A stretch of 64,000 bases of DNA from Ichthyophis bannanicus (GCA_033557465.1 CM066033.1:236036109-236100108), one strand, 5' to 3'. Numbered from the stretch's first letter, positions 1 to 10,905 are shown. Program-made: numbers and translations. The notes: generated by a model not told the origin, from the letters alone.

Positions 1-101
1 TCCACTGTGTGGGTCAAATCCTGCTTCAGGAGCTTTTCTGAGTAGATTAAAGAACAAATTTGTATTTCTTTGTGATGGTTGCTGTACTTTATAACAGAAA
101 G
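1..101. other. unassigned flank
   Basis: AT-rich sequence with no ORF or repeat I recognise. If the minus-strand ORF at 102-1157 is a terminal exon, this would be its 3' UTR, but no clear AATAAA signal is visible on the minus strand here. Confidence 0.4.
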
Positions 102-1157
102 TTACCAACGGAGTTTAGATAGAGAGCAGTCCATATAAACAGGATCCTCATCTGCTATTATTCCCCCTTGTTCAACAAGCATGGGTTCAATATCATGGAT
201 TGGCACAGATGAATCTCTCAATGGAGCATTTTCAGGAGAATACTTGTTTCCCTGCTGTCTTTCAAGGTTATAGCTAGGGCATAGATCAGTGTTCATACCT
301 GAGCTTCCATTGCTGCTAGAGTTCCTCTCTATATAGCCTGGCCAGTATGTAGTCCAGTTCTTATGTCCAGCCTTCCAATCCAGATCCCTGGACACTGGAT
401 CTCTCTTCACATACCTTCTGGCACAGGTCTTAGGGTCCCTTCCACGTGCAGCCGTCTCCCTCACAGGTAGCCTCTGGTGATTCCTAGCTCTGCAGCACCA
501 TTCCTCTGGCTTTCTCCAGTCCAATGGTGTATGCTGGCCCTTGAAATGCCTCCCAGTATACGTACTGCTTTGGACTCTTCTAGACCTCTCAAAGGCTTTT
601 CTCCTCTTTCTTCCAGAGGGTCTCTTTCCCTCTCTGTCCGTCCGGTTTGGCTTCTGCTTCTGATGATCCTTCAGATGAAACTGATGATCCTTCTCTGGAT
701 ATCCAAGGTGATCATGATGATCATCTGTAGAATAAACTCTACTCTTATTTTGCTTAGATGAGTGATCCTCCTTAACACAGCGCAGCTGTGCTGAATCAGG
801 CCCTGCCCTTTGAGATGAGTGCTTAGGGATTACCTCATAGCCCTCCTGATTGAACACACGTTTCCTCACTTCAGCTCCTCTAATGGCTGTTGGAAACCTG
901 GTGCATTCTGGGACTGGTAGTCTTTTATGGCAAAATTCTGTTTTCTCATTTCTACCAGCACTGACAGTTTGCTTGTTCAGAGACACTTCACCTTTTTCTT
1001 TAGCCCCTTCCTGAGCTATGATAAGCTTCCTTATCACAACGTCCATGCATTGCAGGCAGGGTGAGGAGGACACACGGGATGAAGTGGAGTCCATACAGTC
1101 CGAGGAGGTGAGGGATCTGGGAGCTGGAGCAGAAGATTTGGGCCCAGAGGAAGGCAA
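102..1157 (-). CDS. unidentified 351-codon ORF, possible host exon
   Basis: One uninterrupted frame of 351 codons ends at a TAA on the minus strand at 102-104. The product is hydrophilic and basic, with runs of Lys, Arg, His and Asp in the middle (a KRPSGRKRRK stretch), no membrane segment and no motif I recognise. It does not resemble the transposon proteins in the window, and it is clean in a region where most coding sequence is broken, which argues for a real or recently real exon. The N-terminal ~50 codons (about 1010-1157) overlap a stretch that may belong to DIRS remnant B, so the true exon could start near 1010 at a splice acceptor. It could instead be a retrocopy or a chance ORF. Function unknown. 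Confidence 0.4.
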   Translation of the reverse strand: MPSSGPKSSAPAPRSLTSSDCMDSTSSRVSSSPCLQCMDVVIRKLIIAQEGAKEKGEVSLNKQTVSAGRNEKTEFCHKRLPVPECTRFPTAIRGAEVRKRVFNQEGYEVIPKHSSQRAGPDSAQLRCVKEDHSSKQNKSRVYSTDDHHDHLGYPEKDHQFHLKDHQKQKPNRTDREGKRPSGRKRRKAFERSRRVQSSTYTGRHFKGQHTPLDWRKPEEWCCRARNHQRLPVRETAARGRDPKTCARRYVKRDPVSRDLDWKAGHKNWTTYWPGYIERNSSSNGSSGMNTDLCPSYNLERQQGNKYSPENAPLRDSSVPIHDIEPMLVEQGGIIADEDPVYMDCSLSKLRW

Positions 1158-1182
1158 GATTCCGCAGGAGCTGGAACCACAA
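1020..1182 (+). pseudogene. possible left piece of DIRS copy B gag (acidic linker)
   Basis: The plus strand encodes a Glu/Asp-rich stretch (EEDTRDEVESIQSEE, then EEGKIPQELE) like the acidic linker before the conserved gag core in copies A, E and G. The gag core of an old DIRS resumes right after element A at 6981, so A probably inserted into this gag. The link rests on composition and collinearity only, and no 5' end of B is seen further left. Confidence 0.35.
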
Positions 1183-1322
1183 ATTCCTAAGCGTCCCTCC
1201 AGTCCAGTCCCTTTCCTCTGGGTTGTGCTCCTCGTCCAGCAGCTTGGAGACTGAGTACGTCATCCTTTTGATGACCGTAGGCTATATATACCACTGGCAC
1301 TTCCCACCAGCTCCAGTATACT
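1183..1322 (+). repeat. left ITR of DIRS A
   Basis: Pairs with 6811-6980 in reverse complement, from CTCCAGTCCAGTCCCTTTCC through the CCAGCTCCAGTAT block. The complement of its outer edge recurs in the ICR near 6400, which places the true terminus at about 1183. Confidence 0.88.
1281..1291 (+). promoter_or_regulatory. TATA-like box in left ITR of A
   Basis: CTATATATACC lies inside the ITR, upstream of the leader and gag. The same place in copies F (42313-42321) and G (50315-50321) holds TATAAA-like sequence, suggesting an internal promoter in the ITR. Because the ITR is inverted at the right end, the same box also faces inward there. Transcription itself is inferred. Confidence 0.4.
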
Positions 1323-2137
1323 CAGTCTCCAAGCATCTGGAGGGAGCAGTAAGCCAGATCTTGAGGCTTACTGGAGAGACACTTAGGTGTTTTGTAGGCT
1401 TATTTGGTTTGATTTAATTTAATTTCTTAAATTTTTTTTTTTTTTAATAAATTAAACTTCTTTTGGGCTGCTTACCTTCTCCCCCTTCCCCTCCCATTCA
1501 CTGGTTGGTAGTGCTAGGAGGAGGCTTTCTGCTCTCTGAGCAGCTCTTGAAATCTAGGAGCAGCAGTCCAGGCCGGAGGGAAGAGAGCACCACCGGAGAA
1601 GAGTGCCTAGAAGCCCTAGGGGGGCACAGCCCTTCCCGCCTCTCTGCCGAAGCCCTCTCGACGGTTGGGCGGGAAGGTGTGAGTAGAGGAGGAGCAGCTG
1701 AACAAGCAGGGGGAGGCAGTGCAGCACACGGAGTGCGTCGGAGAACCATGTGGAGAGCCAGGGACCGGCATGTGTGCAGGAGCCGGCCTGTTGTCAGTGT
1801 GGCGAGCGCAGGTACATTTTCTTATCTTTTTTGCCTTTTTTGTTGTGCGGCAGGCAGAGCAGTGCAGGAGAGCAGGCAGAGGCCCGGGGCCTAGCCGGCA
1901 GACGGTCGGTGATTTGTTCCGGTCTCGGCAGCATGTGGGGAGGAAGGGGAGAAGGATAACTTGAGGAAAAGGTTATTGTCTCATCCTTTTTCTCTTCCCC
2001 TTTTTTCCTGGTATCTATATGGTTTTCTTACTGTTACCTGTTTGTAACAAATCCCTTTTTGTTTTGTTTTGTTTTTATTTAATTTATTGGTTTAATTGGA
2101 ATTGGTTGTTAGAGAGAGGAGTCCTCTACGGGTCAGC
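1323..2137 (+). other. DIRS A leader (5' UTR)
   Basis: Non-coding leader between the ITR and the first gag ATG. It starts AT-rich with a T tract near 1431-1445, then becomes GC-rich. Copies E, F and G have leaders of similar length and the same AT-then-GC trend. Short ORFs here match nothing in the other copies. Confidence 0.6.
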
Positions 2138-3594
2138 ATGCCTGCCAGACAGCAGTGTTTGGTGTGCAGTACGAGGTGTGGAGCAATTTCAGAGGACAGC
2201 GTCTGCAGGGGCTGTGCCTTGGAGGCAGCTTCAGTGGAGCAGGGCCTCCAGGCTTCTGGGGTCCAGGTTCCTTTGGACTCAGTTTCTCTGGAGCCTCTAG
2301 ACGCTATCCTTGCCTCGGCTTTTCCTCCGTCCTCAGTCCTTGATCAGCCGGGGGTCTCTCAGTCTCAGCCTGGCCCTTCCTCGGGAGCAGGGGGCCTAGA
2401 AGGAGAGGACTGGGGGGGGGATTCTCTCTGAAGTTTGTTTTACTGATGCATAAGGCCTTTTGTCTGCGTCAGCAGGGAGAACAGGGGCTACCGGCCGCAC
2501 AGAGGCGTGGGACGAAGCGGGTCAGGCTTGCGCAGGAGGTGCCTTCCCACTCTCCCATGTCGGAGTCTCTCGGAGAAGAGGCCTCAGATCAGGAGGTAGG
2601 AGAAGATGAGGAGGAGCTCGATGAAAGCAAAATCCCTGAGGAAAAACAGGCTAAGATTGTTCGGGTCTTTCGTAGAGAGGAGCTGCTGGCATTGATTGGA
2701 GAGTCCTTGAAGGTATTAAATATGGCTGTGGGAGTTCCTCCGGTGGAGGATGTTCTGGAGGACCCGCTTATTCAGGCGGTCAGGGAATCGCAGAGGGTGT
2801 TTCCTGTTCACCAGGTGGTATGGCAGATGATTCAAGACGAATGGGACCAGCCGGAATCCAGTTTGAGGGGCGTGTGCTCTGTCGCGCTTGTACCCTTTGC
2901 TGGAGTCAGACAAGGAGCTGTTGCGGTCCCCTAGGGTGTATGCGGCAGTGTCAGCGATTACCAAGAAGACTACCATTCCTGTCGAGGGCAGTGCTGCCTT
3001 CAAGGATGACCAGGATAGGAAGCTGGACACGTTGTTGAAGCAAGCATCTGACATCTGCCTTGGCGCTGCAAGCCTCGGTATGTGGAGCGTGGGTAGCCCG
3101 GGCTTGTCTTACGTGGTCTCAAACAGCAGTTACCTAGTGACTCCTCCGAAGGACCATCCGGGACGGCGGCAGGGTTGGATTCCAGAGTGGCCTATCTGGC
3201 AGATAGCCAGTATGACCTCATCAGAAGTTTATCAAGGAACATGGCTTCTTTGGTAGCGGCTCAGCGCTACCTTTAGCTTCGCAATTGGGCGGCAGATGGC
3301 TCTTCAAAGGCCGGGCTCCGTAAACTCCCCTTTAGAGGGAAGTTCCTATTCGGTGAGGATCTGGAAAAGTTAGTAAAGGAACTAGGAGAGTCCAAGGGAG
3401 GTAGGTTTCCTGAGGACAGGCTGAAGCAGAATCGTAGCTCGGTTCCTCGCACGATCTCAGCCACGGGAGGCTTGAAAGTTTCGAGCTCCTTGGTCGCTTT
3501 CCGTCTAAGGGATAGAACTTCCGGGGGTTTCATGGAGTGGGGAGGGGCTTTGGGGGCCCTTCCTCCTTTGTTGACTACAGGAAGCAGCAATGAG
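2138..3594 (+). pseudogene. gag: DIRS A gag-like ORF, broken
   Basis: Nucleocapsid-type protein of the element. The ATG at 2138 is followed by a four-cysteine module (CLVC, then CRGC), shared with the gag starts of E and G. After an acidic linker comes the conserved core: the IVRVFRREELLALIGESLKV block at about 2650-2720, the EDPLIQAVRES block near 2756, and the IPVEGSAAFKDDQDRKLD block near 2970-3030. The frame shifts near 2430 and 2900 and again downstream; the tail up to about 3594 carries a Gly/Arg-rich stretch matching the gag end of E. Function is assigned by position and similarity between copies. Confidence 0.72.
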
Positions 3595-3595
3595 A

Positions 3596-5330
3596 CAACG
3601 GGGGTCTGGGCGGGAGTGCTGCCGGTGGGAGGGCGCCTTCGGCAGCTCTTTTCCACTTGCGCCCGGGTCACATCCGACCAGTGGGTCTTGGAGGTAGTGA
3701 AGGACGGATATGCCCTAGAATTGGCAAGGCCATGGCGGTAGAGGAGACTGGCAAGACTGCTGGCATTATGAGCAGTGGTACCGGTGCCCAAGGATCAGTG
3801 CGGCTTAGGTCAGTACTCCAATTAATTTTGTTGTACCAAAAAAGGAAGAGTCGTTTTGGCCGATCCTCGACCTGAAGCGAGTCATTCGCTGTCTGAGGGT
3901 ACCCCACTTTTGTATGGAGATGCTGAAGTTCGTAATAGTGGCGGTGCGGCAGGGAGAGTTTCTGACTTCCCTAGATCTCACGAAGGCATATTTGTGCATT
4001 CCCGTATGCAAGTCGCATCAGCAGTTCCTACGTTTTGCGGTGCCAAAAGGCCACTTTCAGTTTCAGGCATTACCGTTCGGTCTTGCCACAGCTCCGTGTA
4101 TCTTTACCAAGGTAATAGTGGTAGTGGCCACGGCCTTGCGCAAAGAAGGGATTCTCGTACACCCGTATCTAGATGATTGGTTGATCAGGGCAAAGTCCAA
4201 GGAAGAGAGTGTAAGAGCAACGGCTGGGGTGGGTAATCAATTTGACAAAGAGCAGGTTGGTTCCCACTCAGGTACTCGAGTATCTCAGAGCAAGGTTTCA
4301 AACGGACGAGGCCAAGGTTTTCAACGAGCAAAGGGAGCTCAGGCGTCTTGTACGCAGGTTTTTGGCTCAGCCGGTGCCAGCAGCTTGGCACTATTTGCAG
4401 GTTCTGGGGACCATGGTGGCGACGATCGAATTGGTGCCCTGGGCCAGGGCCCATATGAGACCGCTGTTGCATCGTTCGGTCCTACCAGCAGCAGCCCCTT
4501 TCAGTAGTATTGCCTGTTACGCCTGTTACCCAGACACCCAGAAGTCACTACAGTGGTGGCTCCTACAGGGTACTCTGGAGAAGGATATGCCTCTCGAATC
4601 CCCGCAATGGATTCAGGTGACAGCGGATGCCAGTTTGTCTGGGTGGGGGGCACATTGCGAGGGGCGTTTCGCCCAGGGTCTCTGAAGTCCTCAGGAGGCT
4701 CAGTGGCCCATCAACAGATTGGAATTGCGGGCAGTGTTCCTGGCGCTCAGAGCGTTTGCCCTGTTGGTTCACTGGAAAGCAGTCCGGGTGCTCTCGGACA
4801 ATGTGACAGCGGTGGCCTACATCAATCGTCAGGGGGGCACGAGCAGTCCTGTCCTGGAGGAGGAGGCAGGGCACCTGTTGGAATGGGCCGAAGCCCAGTT
4901 GGTGGCTCTCTCGGCACAGCATGTGGCCGGAGTGGAGGATATCACGGCAGATTTTCTCAGCAGGCACAGAGTGGACCCTGGAGAATGGGAGCTCTGTCAG
5001 GATGTCATCGCTGGGGAGTTCCGATCGTGGATCTGATGGCATGCTGGGAGTCAGCCAAGGCGAACCACTTCTTCAGCAGGAAGGAGAGAACATCTGAGGG
5101 TCTAGATGCCCTAGTGCAGAGGTGGCCCATGGAAGGACTATTGTACGTGTTTCTGCCATAGGCCCTCATAGGCAGAGCTCTTCGAGTAGAGGCCCACCAG
5201 GGGTGGGTGGTAATCATTGCCCCGGATTTTGCCGAGGTGGCTGTGGTACGCCGATCTCATGAGGCTCCTGGCCGATCATCCTTGGCGCCTTCTGGCAAGA
5301 TGACCTTCTGGTGCAGGGGCCGGTCCGGAT
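3596..5330 (+). pseudogene. pol: DIRS A pol: RT, RNase H and methyltransferase-like region
   Basis: The reverse transcriptase core begins near 3914 (EFLTSLDLTKAYL), continues with the ALPFGLATAP block, and has the catalytic YLDDW at 4166-4180. The RNase H starts near 4618 (TADASLSGWGAHC) with a conserved LSDNVTAVAYINRQGG at about 4790-4840 and the NITADFLSR-type ending near 4945. Then follows the DIRS methyltransferase-like block (VDLMA at 5027, SEGLDALVQRW at about 5095) up to about 5320. Several frameshifts and a stop near 4684 break it, but each catalytic block can be read. Confidence 0.82.
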
Positions 5331-6415
5331 GCTGCAGGTGGATCGGTTCTTGCTTACGGCCTGGCTATTGAAAGGGCGAGGCTGCGAAAGAGGATATTTT
5401 GGGGCAGTGATTTCAACTTTGTTGAAGGCTCAGAAAAGTTCCACCTGCCTGGCCTATGTGAGAGTTTGGTGTATATTTGAGGGCTGGTGTGAAGAACGGC
5501 GGAAGAGGCCGTCGACGGTTTCAGTGCCAGAGGTGCTGGAGTTTTTGCAGATGAGCTTTGAGAAAGGCCTGGCATCCAGTGCCTTGCGGGTACAGATGGC
5601 GGCTATTTCCTGCTACAGGGGTAAGGTCCAAGCCAGAGCATTGGGCGAGCACCCTGATGTAAATTGATTCCTAAGTACAGTGAAGCGTTTACGGCCTCAA
5701 CAGAGGTTGGTGTTAGCGCCATGGGATCTTAAACTTGTTTTGGATTCTCTGGCTGGCAAGCCCTACGAACCGCTGGGGCGGGCCATTCTAAAGGACTTGA
5801 TGCTTAAAGTCGTGTGTTTGGTTTCTATTTGTTCGGCGAGATGAGTCTTGGAGTTGCAGGTGTTGTCCTGCCGTCCGCCTTTTCTTTCTTTCTTTCTTTC
5901 TTTCTTCAAGGATAAGGTGGTCTTAAGGACAGTGCCTTCCTTTCTGGTAGTTTCGCTGTTTCATATGAATCAGTCGGTGTCCCTTCCCGCGGTTGCATCT
6001 GCTGGACGTACGCAGGGCTCTGAAGCGTTACTTGAGGCGCACAGAGGAGTTCCGTAAGTCGGAACGTCTCTGTTTGGGGGGCCGAGCAAGGGAAAAGCGG
6101 CAGCTAAGGCTTTCATTTCTCGGTGGATTAGAGAAACCATTTCCTCAGCGTATATTTTGAAGGGGAGACAGGTCCCAGTGGGCTTCCGGGCGCACTCTAC
6201 GCAGGTGCAAGCAGCATCATGGGCAGAGTTTTTAGCCTTGTTCCTCTGCTGGACATTTGTTGAGTGGCGACGTGGTTGTCTTTGCATACCTTTGCAAAAC
6301 ATTACCGGTTGGATGTTCAGGCAGCGGGATATGCTGTGTTTGGAGGAGCGGTGCTTCGTTCCGGTCTGGCAGGTCCCGTTACGTCCCAGAGGAAAGGGAC
6401 TAGACTGGAGGGATG
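5290..6415 (+). pseudogene. DIRS A tyrosine recombinase, broken
   Basis: The recombinase would integrate the circular cDNA. The N-terminal part reads well (SSTCLAYVRVWCIFEGWC near 5440-5490, then the LASSALRVQMAAISCYRG block). The first catalytic region reads SAR-stop-VLEL near 5838-5855, where other copies have SARR. The H-x-x-R box near 6190 reads HSTQ, so the second catalytic Arg is lost. The Tyr box (HYRLDVQ) remains near 6300. A (TTTC)n expansion at about 5880-5906 disrupts the middle. The stop at the Arg codon fits a C-to-T change. Confidence 0.8.
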
Positions 6416-6490
6416 CTTAGGAAATAGTAATTAGGCCTTACCTGCTAATTAGTGTTCCTGAAGGAACTCCAGTCCAGTCCCTGATCCCGC
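6390..6490 (+). repeat. internal complementary region of DIRS A
   Basis: The stretch holds GGGACTAGACTGGAGG, then the complement of both element ends joined together, then CTCCAGTCCAGTCCC. Read on the minus strand, it is the right terminus (…AGCAGGTAAGGCC) followed directly by the left terminus (TTCCTAAGC…). In DIRS elements this region templates completion of the ends during circular cDNA formation. Confidence 0.8.
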
Positions 6491-6810
6491 CCAGAGTTTC
6501 AGGTATTTTAGGTGTTCACCGGACCGAAGCTGGACACTGTATAGTCTGCAGGTGGGTGTGGATGGTCTTCAGTGGAGGCACTCTGAGGTGGAGCAGTAGA
6601 GGCTGGCTGTAGGCCCTGAGGGCGAAGTTAGCTAGGGCATCGGTTCTTGCAGGTAAGCCTCCTCCTATACCGGGGGGGGGGGGGGGGTTGGGACATCCCT
6701 TCCTGGGAGGGGGGATGGCTTGGCATTTAAAAGTTTGAATTTAAATGTTTTGATCTAAAAGTTAATTAGAGGTTGGTTGCTTTATTGTCTCTCTGTTAAG
6801 TCTGCTTTGT
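6491..6810 (+). other. DIRS A 3' UTR with poly-G tract
   Basis: Non-coding sequence between ICR and right ITR, with a run of 16 G at 6672-6687. Copies F and G have G-rich stretches at the equivalent place. Confidence 0.6.
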
Positions 6811-6980
6811 CAGTAGGATACTGGAGCTGGTGGGAGGGGCCAGTGGTATATATAGCCTACGATCATCAAAAGGGTGACATACTCGGTCTCCAAGCTGCTG
6901 GAAGAGGAGCACAACCCAGAGGAAAGGGACTGGACTGGAGTTCTTCGGGAACACTAATTAGCAGGTAAGGCCTATTTACT
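6811..6980 (-). repeat. right ITR of DIRS A
   Basis: Reverse complement of 1183-1322 plus a short right-end extension (AGCAGGTAAGGCC…) that is present in the ICR. The GGTAAG here is part of the terminus, not a splice donor. Confidence 0.87.
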
Positions 6981-7940
6981 GTTTGAGGGTCCTCATGATT
7001 ACCCAATCGTTGAGGACCTTTAACATGAGCATAGGGAGCCCAGAGGAGGAGGAACCCCTGAAGGATCTCCTGTTCCAGGTGGTCAGGAAACCACAGACTG
7101 TGTTTTCGCTCCACCGGCTGACCAAGCAGAGGCTATAAGAGAAGTGGGACGAACCCGAGGGCAGTCTGTGCTGCAGTCCCAGAGCAAGAGCAGGAATTGT
7201 TTAGTTTGCCAGAAGTGGACATTGTGGTCTCAGCAGTGACCAAGACTACCACCATTCCAGTGGAAGGCAGTACGGCCCTCAGGGATGTTCAAGATCATAA
7301 GCTAGAAGCACGCCTTCGATATTAATGCCGTCTCTTGGCAGATCTCCTTGTTGTGGTGCTTTTGTACCAGGGGCTTGCTTGCATTGGACCCAGGGGCTCC
7401 TGGTTGAGTCGGGGGGGGGCGGTGGCCTCACCACACCACACCACACCACACGAGGCAGCAAAATTGGAATCGGATGTGGCATACATGGCAGAGGCCTTTT
7501 TATGATTTCATTAGATTTTGGTCTAAGAGTGTATGGGTGTCCATTCATTGCTATTTGTGGCTCCGCCATTGATTGGTGGACATTTCCTTCAAATCTCGGT
7601 TGAGCGGACTTCCCTTCAAGGGAAAACCTTTGGTTTGGAGAAGCGCTGGAGAAGTTGAAGGATTTGGGGGAATCTAAGGGAATCCCTGACGATGGACAGA
7701 AGACGGGGCACAGAGCTACTCCAAGCCAGGGGCAGCAGCGGACCTTTGCTGCTTAAGGACACTTTGTTTGGTGCCCTACCAGCGGGGTCGCTTCCTTTCA
7801 AGGGGGTAATTCTTTCATCCCTATTCGGGGATTCCATGGAGCAGGAAGAGTTTGTTTGTTTGTGGTGGGGGGTTTTTTGTGTTTTTTTTTTTTTTTTGTT
7901 AATTTCTCCTCCCCATTCAGCAAACAAATAGCTGCAATGA
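6981..7940 (+). pseudogene. gag: DIRS B gag core, broken
   Basis: Recognisable gag blocks in several frames: SLRTFNMSIGSPEEEEPLKD (about 7010-7060), RKPQTVFSLHRL near 7090, KWDEPEGSL near 7145, the IPVEGSTALRD block near 7255, and LPFKGKPLVW near 7612. An A/C microsatellite (7427-7450) and a T-rich expansion near 7885 interrupt the 3' part. It matches the gag of A, E and G block by block. Confidence 0.65.
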
Positions 7941-9640
7941 AACGAGAGGTCAAAGTCTTCTCTGATCAGTGCTTGCTGCAGGTCAACAGAGGACTATGCA
8001 CCCAACTTCAAGCAACCGTTACCGGAGGCTTTTCTTCAGTCACACTGTGGGGGCTTTCGCAAGTTCAGGGCGGTGTGGGACACCCAGGGGAGGCTACAAG
8101 AGCTATATGCTTTATGGCCGCGAAGGGGCCACAAAGCCAATGCGACTCGGGACGATACCCCATCTATTTTGTGGTGCCCAAGCCTTCTGGCCCATCCTGG
8201 ATCTCAAACATGTGAATTGTCTCAGGGTGCCTTGTTTTCCACATGGAGTACCTGCGGTCGGTGATGGTGGCCAACGGGGAAGGAGAGTTCCTCACCTCCC
8301 TGGACCTAACGGAAGCCAGCCTGCATATGCCCATTAGGCCGGAACACCATCAGTTCTTATGGTTCATGGTTCTTATGGAGCATTTTCAATTCACTGTGTT
8401 GCTTTATGGTCTGGCAATCGCTCCCCCTCCCCCCCCATCTCCCACCAAAATCATGGGGATGGTCCAACTTCAAAGTTTAGACTGGGTAATCTATATGCCC
8501 AAGAGCATCCTACTGTCGAGGCAGGAGCTGGTCTACCTGGGGGCTCAGTTCCAGACACAGCAGGGCATAGTGGCATTGCCCGCGATCCAGGCACGCAAGC
8601 TGCAGCTACAGCTCAGACTGTTCCTCATAGTAAGGTTTCCGACTGCCTGGCCTTACCTTCAGCTCTTAGGAATGATGGCAGCGACCACTGAAGTGGTTCT
8701 GGGACCCAGGCTCACATGAAACCTCTGCAGTGGACATTATTGAGGAGATGGTAGGCACAATGTCGCCCGTTGCAGTAGCAGCTGCCTTGTCCAGCGCCGG
8801 TCAAGGAGGCATTTCGGTGGTGGCTATGACCGGAGAAGTTGTTAGCCGGGATGCCCCTGGGGACTCCCAATGTGGTTCCCTTGACAACAGACGCCAGTCG
8901 ATCCGGATGAGGGGGGGGGGCACACTGCCAATTTTGGATGGCACAGGGCAGCTGGTCAACGGAGGGAGGCATTCATGGTCTGTCAACTGTCTGGAGTTGC
9001 AGGCAGGGTTCCTGGCCCCGCATTTCCACCGTTTCCTTCAGCAGTCGGTGTTCTCAAACAATATGAACTGTGGCCTACATCAGTCGACAAGGGGGGACGC
9101 AGGCAGTGCACAGCTGGACAAGAATCCCATTACTGGCATGGGCAGGGGGCAACTTGCATGCTTTGTCGGCAGCCCATGTGGCCGGCAGAGCATGTAACAG
9201 ACTCTCTCAGCCAGGTGTGAGTGGATCCCGGAGAGGGGATGCTCAACGAGGAAGTGTTAGCACAGGTAAGGTGTTGCTGGGGACAGCCGATCATGGAGCT
9301 GATGGCAACCTTCCAGTCGGCAAAGGCAAGTCACTTCTGCAGCAGGCACAGAGGTCTGAGGGCCTCGATGCGTTGGTACAGCATAGGCCCACGATCGGCC
9401 TGCTCTGTGTGTTTTTTCCTCCATGGGCCTAGATAGGACGTCTCGTGCAGATGATAGAGATACACACAACGGTCTCCTCATACTTGGTGCACCAGATTGG
9501 CTATGCTGTCCGTGGTATGCTGACTGGGTACATCTTACAGCAGAGCGTCCATGGCGTCTTCCACACAGGGCTGACCTGCTCTTGCGGTGTCCACAGCGGA
9601 CTCTGCAAGTGGGTCAATTCTCGCTTATGGCATGGCTCTT
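7941..9640 (+). pseudogene. pol: DIRS B pol with active-site deletion
   Basis: RT blocks read as EFLTSLDLTEASLHMPI near 8287 and the degenerate LYGLAIAPP near 8403. The expected segment with the YLDD catalytic box is absent: after about 8460 the sequence jumps to the block that normally follows it (LGAQFQTQQG near 8540). RNase H remnants follow near 8930-9230 (NCLELQAGF, AYISRQGG, LHALSAAHVAG) and the methyltransferase-like block near 9290-9420 (ELMATFQSAKASHF). This RT cannot be functional. Confidence 0.7.
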
Positions 9641-10475
9641 GAGGGGGCTAGGCTGTGAAGGCGCAGATACTCTCAGTAATAGCAACAATATCGAAGGCGT
9701 GCAAGCAATCCACTCTGCTGGGGTATGTTAAAGTTTTGCTGCTCTTTGTGAGCTGGTGTTCGGAGCAAGGTAATGTGGCACTAGCCACCTCCATTCCTCA
9801 ACTTCTAGCCTTTCTACAGGCAGGGCTGCAGAAGGGGCTGGCGTGTAATTCCCTATGGGTGCAGGTTGCAGTGTAATGTGGTGTTGGGGAGGAAGTATGA
9901 GGGGTGCTGCTGGCTGCGCACCCAGATGTACTGAGATTCTTGTGGGCCGTGAAGCAGGTGCGACCTCCAGTATGATCTATAGTGCCACCCTGGAATCTTA
10001 ATCTGGTGTTCTCCGTTCCGACGGAGGTGCCCTTTGAGCCATTGACAGCATGTACTCGGAAAGGCAGTCTCTTGGTCGCTTTCTGCTCATACAGGAGAAT
10101 TTCAGAGCCCCAAGCTTTTTCCTGTCAAGAGCCGTTCCTTTCCATGTCAAGGAATAAAGTTGTTACTATCGCTGCCGTATTTTTTTTTTTCCTACTGTTA
10201 TCGGCCTTCCTCTTCCACTGTTTACTGGAGCAGGCAGTAATCAAGCGGACCTTTTTCTGAGACTCCTGGACATTCGTCGGGCTCTCCGATGCTATTTGGA
10301 AAGTTGCCAGTTCTTTTAGGAGTAAGGCAGGCAGTTTGGTCTGTTTGGGGGGGGGGGGCTGTCCTCGTATACCTTTTTGTAAAGCACTATTGGTTGGATG
10401 TGCAAGCAGTGAGGGACATGAGTTTTTTTCAGATCAGTATTGGTATAGGTTGGGCTCGTGGGTCCCTCTGAGGAT
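9600..10475 (+). pseudogene. DIRS B tyrosine recombinase, internally deleted
   Basis: The N-terminal region reads through STLLGYVKVLLLFVSWCSEQ (about 9710-9770) and LQKGLACNSLWVQVAV. The middle part is scrambled around a T-rich tract at 10180. The sequence then jumps across a run of G near 10348 straight to the Tyr box (VKHYWLDVQA, about 10380-10410), so the H-x-x-R region is missing. Confidence 0.65.
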
Positions 10476-10496
10476 TAGTACTGCTATGATACATCC

Positions 10497-10600
10497 CTCA
10501 GGTAATGGGACTGGACTAGAGAGACAATAAGGAAGGTGAAATTAGACCTTACCTACTAATTGTCTGTCTTTCTTTGAGTGTCTCCAGTTCAGTCCTGGAC
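10497..10600 (+). repeat. internal complementary region of DIRS B
   Basis: GGGACTGGACTAGAGAG and CTCCAGTTCAGTCC flank the complement of the two element ends. The minus strand reads the right terminus (TAGTAGGTAAGGTCTAATTT), matching the actual right edge at about 11060-11083. Confidence 0.72.
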
Positions 10601-10905
10601 CTCCCCAGACTTCTCTAATTGTTTTTCTGCCTTCAGGATTAGCAGTCCTGGACCTGGAAGAAGTACATCGTAAGCAGGCTGGGAGATAGTGGTGACTGGC
10701 CAATGTCTTTGGAGGAAGATGTACATAACATAGGCGGCGGTGATGGATGGGAGCAGTCCCTGCGGGGATGGGTTTGACTCCCGCAGTTGGCAGGATTCTG
10801 CTCTGCATGAGGTAAGATTTTATTTTTTCCTCCTTAATGGGGGGAGAGATTAGGTAGTGGTTTTGGATACTATTCTTACTGGATTCTCCCGTGAGTTTGC
10901 TTTGT

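Larger units (their letters stand above)
1183..6980 (+). mobile_element. DIRS-like retrotransposon copy A
   Basis: A DIRS element bounded by inverted terminal repeats (1183-1322 and 6811-6980) that match in reverse complement over about 130 bp with a handful of mismatches. Inside, in order: leader, gag, RT-RNase H-methyltransferase-like region, tyrosine recombinase, a short internal complementary region, and a 3' UTR with a G tract. No target-site duplication flanks it, as expected for recombinase-mediated insertion. All genes carry frameshifts or stops, so the copy is dead. It appears to have landed in the gag gene of older copy B. Confidence 0.88.

Noticed and set aside
3273..3791. 172-codon minus-strand ORF in DIRS A
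   Set aside because: It is antisense to the gag/pol junction, whose plus-strand blocks match other copies.
6961..6972. GGTAAG-type splice donors at the right ends of DIRS copies (also near 11058, 21093, 33022, 49656, 56377)
   Set aside because: They recur at the same place in every right terminus and are mirrored in the ICRs, so they are part of the element end, not evidence of host exons.
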